Source: Paragorgia papillata
Lineage: Eukaryota > Cnidaria > Anthozoa > Scleralcyonacea > Coralliidae
Direction of reading: 5' to 3'
DNA: 64,000 nucleotides
NCBI GenBank assembly: GCA_035771165.1
Contig: JAWNZC010000012.1
Location: forward strand, 1,468,501 to 1,532,500
Position 1 is the stretch's first letter. Every line of letters starts with the position of its first letter. The notes under the pieces were generated by a model that was not told the origin of the DNA, ran no database searches, and worked only from the letters and a program-made list of their open reading frames with translations. A program made the position numbers and the translations under genes. This document shows positions 1 through 12,100 of this stretch, piece after piece.

Positions 1-23
1 ACATCGTTTCGTGGAGTTCGATT

Positions 24-125
24 TCAGAAGTGGAAGCCGGTTTGCGGTAACTTGGGTTGACCAAATTGAAATCCCAATCCATCCTCGGTAGTTGCAGGGG
101 CGACACACACAGCCAAGTCATCTTC
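24..125 (-). CDS. KPNA2: KPNA2 exon 22 (C-terminal tail and stop)
   Basis: Encodes residues 501-533, from [10 protein letters not shown] to QTGFHF and TGA. The acidic start matches the CAS/CSE1-binding end of importins alpha. The 3' UTR continues past the left edge. Confidence 0.93.
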   Translation of the reverse strand, partial: EDDLAVCVAPATTEDGLGFQFGQPKLPQTGFHF

Positions 126-3100
126 CTGCAAAGTTATGAGCAATAAATAAATTCTCAACGCAGCCAAGTGACGGGTCACACATACTTTAAGGCTAATTAA
201 GCCATTATCCCCAGGGAGGTGAGGGGACAGAAAATTTGAACTGCATTTCCTGATATTCTGATATTTCATTATTATATGATACTGAGTCAACTCAAAAAAG
301 ATTAAGAAAATAAGAGCTGTTTTCACGACACTTCATACCATAGTTAATAGAACATATACATGGTTTGGAAGCTCTATTGTCTTTCAACACGAAGCATGGT
401 CATGTTGAGCTGACAATGGAGTTCCTTATATGGAAGTAAATTATATGGACACGTGACGATGAAGCAACTCACTAATTAAACCCAAGCGTTGCTATTGGAT
501 GACTGCTTCATTACACAGAAAATACAATACCGTGAAATTGCACAAATTTCCATAAACTTGAACGAAAACAAAGAAAAATCACTTTGGACGAGTTTCCAAA
601 CCATGTATATGTTCTATTAACTATGTTCATACGACACAATTTGGGCTAGGAACAGGAAAGGTCTTCAAGTCACTCCTATTCGCAATGTCTCCAATCCCTC
701 ATATCGATATGTATATCGAAAATTTGATACGGATACTTTTGAACTGGTAGTTTGACATCTAGTCAACTCAAAAAAAGAAAGATCAACTTTAGCGCACAAA
801 TCCTACGGGAGTACACTCAATACCGCACTAGTAGTCTAGTACCGTACCGAAACGTAGCAGTTTCCTTTGTCTTATTATAAAGTCATTAGTTCTGGCCGAG
901 AGCTCACAAAACAAAGAAAAACTCTACGGTTTGTGGTACGGTTGAAGTGGAAAACGGCCTTAAAGTGTCGATGAAACAAAAATTAAATCTACCTTATCTG
1001 AACGAACGTTTAAAATAAAAAAGTAACAACATTCTCGAGATATTTCAGTTTGTTTGATATGCAAATTAAACATTTTGACGTCACATGTGCATGATGAGTT
1101 ATCAGAGGTCATATGACATCAAACCAAATTAATTGGCGAAGGAAGCGTGTGGGGATGCAAAGATATAATAAATCTGCACGGGATGTTACTCGGCCATTTT
1201 AAGAGCTTCTTCAAATAAATTAGACTCAATTTTCGTATTTGCGCCGACTGACTTTTCAGTCGAAAAAGCGTGATTCCGAGTACACTGCATACGTAGTAAG
1301 TCATTGCATTGCAGTTTCAATTATATTTTACACCAACATTCTTTTGTCAATCTTTCCTTAACTTTTTGCTTACCTCTTGTCAGTCGACACCATTGAACTC
1401 TAAAAAGACTGGAACGATAACTCAGGGGGGGGGGGGGGATTTTGAAGCCAGTGCCAGTCCCTTTGCAGGTAGCTCCCGTGCTTTAAGTTACTTAATTTTC
1501 ATCCTGCCATATATTTTGTTTGGGATGATAACAAATTACTCCAAAACAACAAATAGTTGAAATACATTGTGTACGTATGTTTTTAGAAATAGCATTGGCT
1601 TCAATTTAATGTATAGCATAAGTTTCCTCGTTATGTTAAACTTTTTCAAATGTGGTAAATGTTCGGCCATATTTCGTTGGGAAATATGTGTACGTTCGGC
1701 AAACAAAATGGCAGTTGTTTTTCTATTTTTTAAATATTTCCCTTTTAGCTAAAGTCTTGAAGTTTCTATACCAAATAGCATTTTTCAATAGCTTCAGTTT
1801 CATATACAGCCCAACGTTCAACGTTAACATTTAAAGATTTTTTGGTTTCATCTACGGAAAGTGTCGTCAAAAAAGGAGTGAGCTTTTGGAAAGAAACAGT
1901 ATTTACAACATACACGCATCTATTTCGTAGCCTGCGTGCAGACTCCACCTGAATTTAATAATTAAATATCATATATATGATATTTAATTATTAAATTCAG
2001 GTGGAGTCTGCACGCAGGCTACTATTTCGCACTTAATTCTCTTTGTTATTGCGTAAATACAAGAACTAACGAGAAAGACGTGCATTATATTGTAAAAATA
2101 CTTTCTTTAAGCTTTACTCGGAATGATAAATCCATTATCACACTCGTGACCATGGATCAACCTTTACTTAAGTTAATTTAAGTGTATATATTATTAAGTA
2201 ATAAAATTAATATTAACAAACCTCTGTTTGGAAATATTTATCAATAAGTGCCTGGGCCATTTGATAGACTTGTTCATTCTCATGCTGTTGTAACTCCTCT
2301 ATTTTATCAAGACCTGGGCAAAAAGCAGAATTAAGAACGTATTAGGAATGAAAACTTGTCAGCCGAAAATACAGAAGTACAAGACATTAATTATGAGGTT
2401 GGTAGTCAGTTTAATAATTGTAAATCTAAACTTGAATAAGGATAACACATAAATTCTCAACGCAGCCAGGTGAAGAGTTAGGCATAGTTTAACGCTACTC
2501 TGGCTTTAAACGGGTTTTTTTAAGGTTGCTTAAAAAGTTTACTGTTCATTCAAAAATGGCCGCCGAATTAAAATTCTTTTAATTACATATAAATTAGCCC
2601 TTATGAACTCGTTTTCATGTGTGAAATTCAAAACAATTTTTACTTTAAAACGAGGTCATAAGGGCTAATTTATATGCACATAAAATAATTCTAATTCGGC
2701 GGCCATTTTTGAATAAGGTCTATTCATGACCCAACGTCTCGACACTCCGATCGTCGTGAAGACAGGTTCCATATTTATACTCTCATAGAACCAAATCAAC
2801 CAATGATGACGTCATCTATCTCAAATCATTAATAATTCAGGAGGAAAACAAAGGAAACCAGGCACAGTGCTACCCTGTGGCGTTGAAAACATCGCGTTCA
2901 AAATGTCCGGTCAAAAATGTCGCTTATTTCATGATTGAGTCGGTTTCTATTGTTCTTCACAGGGCTTTATTTCTCTTACATCCTCAAAAGCCGGGGAGGG
3001 TTTGATGTTCAGCAGGGAATTTCGGGGGAAATGAACTCAATTGAATTGGTAATGTGCATGATTTGACAACGATTTAATAAAGATGAGGGATGTATCTGTA

Positions 3101-6100
3101 TACATCCCTCGTCCGCTTTGCGATGAGTATACGGACTCATCCCTGAATAACATTTTATTTTAATCAGATTGAAAAACACATGTTAATCACAATATTAAAC
3201 ACTGAAATAATGAAACAGTCCCTCTTTAAGCTAAACTACAATATACGGATATTTTTCGTACAAAACCTCCACAATCATAAAATACGAACGTCGGTATTAA
3301 TCCAGATACATTCCTCGGACCTACGGCTCTTGGGATGTATCTGGCTGAATACCTCCGTTCTTGGGATTTAACCACTGATCTCAAATAATATACTCATTAT
3401 ACTGGATAGAGCATCCGTTGCTCGCTGTGAAGTCGGAATTAATTAGCGGCGGCCATTTCAGGTGGGACCCACTTGGGTTTCATACAGCCACTTTTAAGTT
3501 CTCCCATAGCGACAGGTACATGTCACGAAAATTTAGCTGGTTTTCGTTAAAAATCCAATCATTTAAAGCGAAAACCAGAGGCGAAAACTATGATTCAGCA
3601 ATATTGTGGGTCCCACCGGATATGGCCGCCGCGAGATTTTTAGCCTCACTTCCGACTTCAATTTTTGCCACGCGCGAAACAATAGATGCTCTATCCAGTA
3701 TAATGAGTATATTATTTGAGATCAGTGGGATTTAACTCTTACTTGCTATTGATTCCTAACGAATGAACGAACTCGCACACAGAATATAAAGCGGTTTGAA
3801 AGTTAGTTGCGCCCGCAAACTAACTTTCAGGGCACCGCAATGAGTACCATGTGGGTGGTTTGGATATCAGAGCACTCTTTTTCGTTCATCAGTTTTTAGA
3901 TCAAATTTCCGATCATAATTAATGAGTTGTGCAATTGCTCTTCGAGCTATTTTAGCTCCTAGAGAATTACCCAAACGGAACTCGAATGCACAACCTTCTG
4001 AATGCCTATGAAACGCTCTAACTATAGATCGTTTTCATTTGACGTCACGGCGGCCATATTGGTTTATCATCTTTATCCTATGGGAATTTAGCTCTATTCT
4101 TATTCAAATATTTCGTATTGTTTCACCACCCTAATAATGGGCCAAACGATTTATTAAGCTATTGGGAATCAGATGTTTAATAATAGGTTGAATAGTCAAT
4201 ACAAATATGTACGAAAACTAATGTTTAATCTTTATTTACAAAAATAATACTAATATCTTATTCAAGATTGTAAGCTTTTCTTGGTTCCCATTCATTACTT
4301 GTACCCAAAACAAAACATTTTCAGGAGAAATAGAAGAAATCCGAGGAGATATCCTCGCCGAATCGCTTGGGTCATCCTAACGGTTTACATTTTGCTGAGT
4401 ACTTCATGTAATTATCTACGAATGTTATGTTTTGGGGACCACATTGCGGTCATGACTGTACGTCACCTTTAATACGTGTTTTATGTATTGACGTGATCTG
4501 TAACGATCTTTCAAAATGCTCTGAATCTACAACCCAAGCTATTAATTACGGGTGGAAAGCTCAGAATAAAACTAATTCTACATGGTAAATCCGACAAAAG
4601 TTTACTTTAAATAAAGCACAGTGTATTTACCTAAACATTCTTCAATCCTCAGAGCAACATTGTCAAGAAGACCCATAGCATCAGATTTCTACAAAATAAT
4701 TAGTATAAAAATTAGAGTACAAGGACTTCAGTTTCTCTGTCTTGCAACAGACATTACAAATGATTTGTAATCAACAAATTTCATCAAATGTATTCGTCAG
4801 GCTCAGGAACTGAATAGCAACAATCTTTTTGGAAATTTCTATTGCCATGACAGTAAAGTTTATTAATTTCCAATACCAACAAATAAATAGAGAATGAATA
4901 CATGATGCGCGGAAATATGAAATTTATTTCGAGTGTTGACCAGGATATCTCACGAGTCAGCGATGTTCTGTTTATTATATAAAAAAATTGTCCTATTGCC
5001 TTGCAAAAATTGCATTAAAGTATAATGCTGATTCAGCGATAATCGTCACATGTGCGATTATCATAAATAATCACACATGTGAGATTATCACTTTTATTAG
5101 TGGCGGAAAAATCAATAACACACTCTATTTTTATATAATAAAGCATATTAATACCGATACTTACAGCCAGGATATTATTGAAGGCATCCAGTAAAACTAA
5201 TATGACCTACACAAAATAATGTTTAAATTTTAGTGATTCTTTTTTAAGTTGGTGAAATTAAACTAAATGAAAGTGATAAATCAAACGAAAATGAAATTAC
5301 TAGAAACAATGACTCAAGATAATGGAAATGGGGAGAAAATAATCCTGACCTTTGGTTCTTTTACTGTTAATAATTTGCATAAGAAAGGAATGGCATTACA
5401 CTGGTCGTCCGAGTCACCAACAAGATATTGAATCTACAAAATACAGTAGAAATTCACTAACACGCAAATTAATTAAATACTTGATAACTTTTAAAGTGCT
5501 TAGAAACCACTGAGGAAACTAAAATTAAGTATGGTCTTATTTAAAAGAACACTTAAAATGACAAAGTAACATCTTTTTCAGTTTTTCGTTTCCTTGCTTC
5601 GTTTTTGAGATATTTCAGTTTACTTGATATGTAAATTTAACTTATAAGATAACTTTACGTCACTCTTTTGCATAATGACTTATCGCAAAACATTATATAT
5701 CTTTGTTATTGTCAAACAAAACACTTAAAATTTACAGACTCTAGTGTAGGAGAAACACTCGCACATGCAATAATAACAGTACTACAGTAGAACACTTTGC
5801 GATAAGTCATTATGCATAGTGTGACGTAAAGTTATCTTATAAGTCAAATTTGCACATCAAACAAACTGAAATATCTCAAGAACGAAGCAAGGAAACGAAA
5901 AACTGCAAAATATGTTACTCTATCATTTTAAGTGTTCTTTCAAATAAGACAGACTTAATTTTCGTTTCATATAGGCACTTAAAAAGTTAAGTTGATTTTA
6001 TTACTGGAAATATGATAACCTCGCAGAGTGAGAACCGCTTTTCCTTCCTGGGGGGAGGGGGGCGGGAGACATGCAGGCGGAGGAATTCTAACGAATCTAG

Positions 6101-9100
6101 CAATTCAACGATGTCACAGACGATGTTTAGAGACGTTTAAAATAAAAAATCCAAAAAAAGAACAGCGCGAATGTATAGAAAATGTCCTGTTTAATGAGGA
6201 TGTGCTAGCTGTACTCCGTACTGGTTATGGCAAGAGTTTAATATACCAATTTTCCCAAGCGTCTACGAAAGCGAGTGAAGAGACGTATAACAAGCGCATG
6301 AAGGAATTACTTCGAAACAATTCTGGATTGTAGCCGCGAGTTGGCTTGAATCTGATCTAAGGAAACAGAAAATTCAAACTTGGAACGGCTGGATTGTGCG
6401 ATTAAAGCTGATTGTTCGATTCAGAAAATTCATTTGGGGCGGAAAGGCTAGCGGCCAGGCAAACCGTAAATAATTGTATCAGGCTTTATTTTTCGTCTTC
6501 TCGCCCGCCCGCCTTTCTGCCTTTTGAGCTCTTCTTATCGAAAATACGCGACAGAAATAATTTTCCTCTGTTGTTCATGTAATATATCAACAACGAGTTT
6601 GAGTGTTTGATCAGGGCATCCAAACACGAGAAAATATGAAAGCACGAGGCCGAACTCGAAGTGGTTTTATTGTTTTCGAGTGTTTGGATTCTCCTGATGA
6701 AACACGATAAACGAGTTGTTGATACGGCATCTCAATCGAGCGATTTCAATTGAAAAACACAATTAAAATAACCCCTCGTAAGATTTTATTCAGGATGTGT
6801 AGAAACTTTATTCATACAGCAAGAATTAGATGAACACCGGTTTTTATCTATAGTATCATGGGTTTTACTGGAGTATCCAGCTTCAGTCAGGCGATTGAAT
6901 GAACTATTGTAATTGAATGAATTATTAAGGAATTATTAATGAGTTTGAGATAAGTTATATGTATAATAACAGGCAAGTGGATCAGAGAATTGTAGTCAAT
7001 TTACCCTCATTTAAATTGTCAGGAAAGTTCTTCTCATCATTTCCAGATATTATACATATACTTACGATTATAGATTTGAGGTTGTAAGCTAAGGGGGGAT
7101 ATCTGGACTAGACATTTAATTTAAATCAAATCACCGAGTTTTTTAATTAAGTTAACATTTATTCTCACTTTTGTAATGTATTTTTTGATACACAAAGCAA
7201 ATTTGAGCAACAATTGGGTGAAAGAAAATACTGTTGCAGCTCCAGTGGGAAAATGAAGGGTCAGTTGGCACGGGATCAGTCGTGAGGTATTAATTGTGAT
7301 TAATTACCTGTTGCGAATTGCTGCCAGATGTGTAGTTTGTTATTACCCAGACAGCTTCTTTTTGGCTTTTGTAATCACCCTTGAAAATTAAATGGATATA
7401 GCGCCATAATAAACATATTCTTACTTAATCTAAATCTATGTCATGTTTGTAAGTTTATTAAAAACGCCGTTTCAGCTAGCTTATTAAACAATTATTAGAT
7501 GTGGCTGAGCTTTATGACATTAAAATACAGACAAAGGTCAATGTTATCTGCCGAATTAAGACCTCTGAGGTGAACAACAACGACTGAGGTCTGGATATAT
7601 CCTTGTTAGCATATACCGCAGGTAAATAGTGCTTTTCACGCAATCTGATTGGTTCCTCTAGCTCGGGATATCCTGCACTATTCACCTGCGGGTTAGCCAG
7701 GTTGACAATGCATCATGGGGCTATTTTTTTGAGAGGGGGGGGGGGGGGGGGGACGTGAACAAAGACCCCGTGCCCCCAAAACAGTCCTATGATGCAGTGT
7801 CAACCTTGCTATATCCCCAGGTCTCTATCGCAATTTTGAAATGGCTAGAATTATTTGTAGGAAAAAGTACTTATCATGCATGTGCTGACGTCAACCTGTC
7901 CAGCTAGGTAAACCGACGAAAAGCGCGGGAAAGAAGCAACTGTCTTTGAATTGCGTTTTTTGAACGTTCTGAGGGTTCGACCTTGATAATTCTTGAATCT
8001 TGATATCAAAAAAGTCTCATCGAATAATTTAGTACTCGACGGAAATGACGTCACAGCTACTGGACATTGAGAATTAACCGGAGTATGTTGATTAATAGGG
8101 AACGATAATGAAGTTTGAATGTCCAATATTTATTACCAGACTAACTCCTGCGGTGTGTTTATAGCTTACAAACGCAAACACATTTCTGCTTGCCGTTACG
8201 TTGCCTCGCTTCGACAAACTTGTTAGTCGGTTAAGCTTAATTAATTCAAATAAATATACAGTACAGAGGAAATCTTACCTGGTCCATAATATTAAGAACC
8301 ACTGGGATTAAACCTGCATCTATGACTGCCTGGAAATTAAATGATTGTTTTTTAGGTTACACAATAATTTCAAGTGGAAATCTGATGATTCAAAGTTGAT
8401 AAAATGATTTTTTTTACCTGAATCTGACATTCATTGCCTGCAGTAATATTTGATAGTGCCCAAGCGGCTTCCTAAAATCAAATGTTTGTAAATTAAAAAT
8501 TAAACTTAAACGCCATATTACTACACCCATTTTCAAAATTACGCGACCCCAGAAGTTGACATCCATGTGGCGTGATGCGAGTTTTATAGCAATTTGTTGT
8601 CACAAAATAGTGGACATCAATACGAACCGAGCCAGAATGCAATGAAATGAAGACGTTAATGTTGACCGAATGGCAAATTATTTAACCATATAACAACGCA
8701 ACCCATGGGAATGTTGAATACGATGATAAAGTAATATTGAAGTATTTTGAATTGCCTTAAAACTCCATGTTGACTCAATATTTCCGGCCTAAATCAACTA
8801 AAAGCATCTTCATGGGGGGTTTCTAGTCTAAAGAACGTAGCGAGTCTGCATTAAGTCGCAGATATACCTTAACCCCAGTGCTGTAAAAGTTATTATTATT
8901 ATATCAAAACAATTTTTACAAGAAAGAATGACATCCTCAACTGAATATCAGTAACTATAGTCACATTTTTAAACCAAATATTGTAACTAGTTACAGTTCT
9001 TTAAAAGAGTAACTAGTTATAGTTACTTCTTCAAAAAGTAACTAGTTATAGTTACAGTTACTTCTTCAGAAAAAGTAACTAGTTTCAGTTACAGTTACTT

Positions 9101-12100
9101 AAAAATGTAACTAGTTACTGTAACTAGTTACTTGTAAATTACTCACAGCACTGCTTAACCCCCACATCAAATGCAATCTTATATAGAAGAATATGCTAAT
9201 AATTTTTGGTTTTAATGAATCAACGCTTTTTCAACGATTCATCTAAACGGATTTCGTGATCGCCTTCATTAGCTGATTAGGGCCTTTTATTACATGACTG
9301 TTTATATACGAGCTGTTCGCGACTAATTTAAGCCGTATTTTAGTCGGGGCCTATTCTATGGCTTATTTAAGCCGCGGCTTATTTTTCCCTGTATTTAAAA
9401 GGCCCTATTCATTGCTAGACTACCAGACTTTCAGCTAAGTGGATCAGAGAATTGTTAGCCTGCGAGCAGGCTCTCTGGGAGGCGCGGGAGGTGAAAGACC
9501 CCATTGAAATTTGAATGCCGCCCCTTCTTAACGATTTGTCAAAAGTGACCAATCACAAACCAGACTCGCAGAGTAAACAAAGAAACCCTTTTTACTACCC
9601 CGCCAGCAATCTCGTCCCCACCCGGGAAACGAGAGACTCTGGGATAATCCGTTTCACATCGATATTTCATTAGCTGATGATCACAGTGAACTATATAACT
9701 CTTCTTCCGGATAACAAGAATCCTGTGATGGCGTGAACGGATTATCCCAGAGCCTCTCGTTTCCCGCGCGCTTAGTAAGGGGAACGTGGGCTCTGGAAAC
9801 GAGATTGCCCTGCAAGACGAAACGCTACTTCTTGTCTGCCTTTTCCCTGTCTTTACTTTGCTGTAATTGTACACGAAGACAATTATATTTCGAGTGGAAG
9901 GAGCCTTTGAGACTGAGTTTTTCCAGCATTGTTTACTGGCCAAATACTATAGAAAGTAGAAACTATCACAGACATCCTGGTCATATGTGTGGCAGCACTG
10001 CATGTTAAATATTTAAAGGGCATATGACCCGAGAATTAAGTTTGTGTTATTGAAAAGAACATTTAAAATGATAAAATAACACCTTTTGCAGTTTTTGGTT
10101 TCCTTGCTTCGTTTTTGAGATATTCCAGTTTGTTTGATATGCAAATGACACAACTTTTTACGTCACACGTGCATGATGAGTATTATGAGTTACCGAGAGA
10201 AGGTTACATATCTTTGCTATTGTGAAACGAAATCACTTGGAATTCTACATGTTTGGTGTTGTGGGTAGAAGCACGCACATGCTTCCTTTGAGTTAAGCCC
10301 ATGTTTTCATAATAGCAAAGATATGTAACCTTTTCTGATAACTCATTATGCACATGTGACGTAAAAAGTTGTGTCATTTGCATATCAAACAAGCTGGAAT
10401 ATCTCAAAAACGAAGCAAGGAAACCAAAAACTGCAAAAGATGTTATTTAATCATTTTAAATGTTCTTTTCAATAAGACAAACTTAATTTTCGAGTCATAT
10501 GCCCTTTAAACTTGAATAGTTGTCAACACAATTTCTAGTCTATGATAAATCTGGATAAATTCAGTGTGCATAATTTAAACGGGTTAGTTCAAGCCGATCA
10601 CGACACTCTTCAAACTAACATATTATCGCAAAGTTACCACGGACAACCACCAAGGCAAGTCCGCAAGTGTATTTTGCTTATTTCAGCTTTTAAGCGATTT
10701 TATCATCGAGACTTTATAAATTTGTGTTGACATTAAAACAACGGCTTGTTAATTAATCCAGTTTAAATATTATTTAGTGCTGCCACAGCACATAACCGGG
10801 ATGCCTGTGTAAACTACAATGCAAATTCAATGATTCAGTCATAAATAATAACGTTATAGTTCTCACGCTGAGTTGATCTGCTTCAAAGTGCTTATATCAC
10901 TTGTGGGGTTTTAACGTAATTGAATAGAGCAAAAAAAGTTAGTTAATAAGTTATTTTGCCGTTTTTGATTTACTTTAATAGTTTCTGAGATATAAGCCTT
11001 TAAACATGCCAATTTCGACTTTTCGCCAAAAATTTCCGTCGTTCATTTTTAAGGGACTTTGGAACCTAAGCCGACCGTCGGCTTAGTTGGAACTCTCGTG
11101 CGTACTGGAAAACGGGTGTGAGCTCGACATTTCGATTTTTCAGTCAAATATATGTGTTTTTGTGAATCAATAAGCCGAAACGTAGTTGTTTTGGATTGAC
11201 TCGTTCCCGAGTCCAGGTCAGGTTAATTTTTGAGAATTGGCATGTTCAGAAGCCAATATGTCAGGAACTATTCGACTAAATCAAAAACGGAAAAATAACT
11301 TATTAACTGATTTTTTCTGCTCTATTTAAATACGTTAAAACCCCACAAGTGATATAAGCACTTTAATTAACTTTGTCAGTCGATGAAAATATACACGCAT
11401 GCATTCAAATTTCAATGGGATCCGTGCAGGCTCTCTTTCACCTCCCCCGCGCCTCCCAGAGAGCCTGCTCGTAGGCTAGAGAATTGTAGTCAATTTACCC
11501 TCATTTAAGTTGTCAGGAAAGTTTTTCTCATCATTTCCATTTCACTTCACATGAGGTTTTGAGTGGTACCACTACGTCAAAAACGTTCTAGGGTTTTGAG
11601 CGCTTTTCACCGGCAAAACATACGTGACAGAAAAAGTTCTCCTTTTAAATATACAATAAACAAGAAACCAAAAAGATTTTTTGTACGGTCAAGAGCGTCC
11701 CAACATAAAATCACAGCTCACTAGGCGCTTTGAAACTTGCCGAGTTCCAGACCATTTCTCAATTATAGACTTACCTTAATAAGACTATTCTTTTTGTGTG
11801 TTAATAAACTGCCAAAGTGTTGTAAGGCTCCTAGCTCTAAAACTTTCTGCGGGAAGAAAAATATTAAAAATATTAATGATCTTTTACTACCTCGCATCTC
11901 GTTGAGAATGCATATAAACTTTACAGTAACTATACGAAAATGTTTGGATAAATAAATTTCCGGACAAGAAAAGTGTCCAAACTTTTCGTAAATTTCGGTA
12001 AATCTCGAACGAACTAAAATATCTCGACTAGCTACGAAGCAAGAAAACAGGAAACTTCAAAATATGTTACTTAATTTGTCATTCAAGTGTTCTTTCAAAC

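Larger units (their letters stand above)
9456..11478. mobile_element. 2.0-kb inverted-repeat element with 9-bp target duplication
   Basis: Ends TAGCCTGCGAGCAGGCTCTC / GAGCCTGCTCGTAGGCTA; the inverted similarity runs about 65 bp inward (GAGGCGCGGGAGGTGAAAG, then ATTTGAATG). GAGAATTGT is duplicated at 9447-9455 and 11479-11487. The joined flanks match a paralogous uninterrupted sequence near 6970-7055. Carries two nested TTAA-type MITEs and no evident transposase, so it is non-autonomous; 9-bp duplications suggest a MULE relative (inference). Confidence 0.88.
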
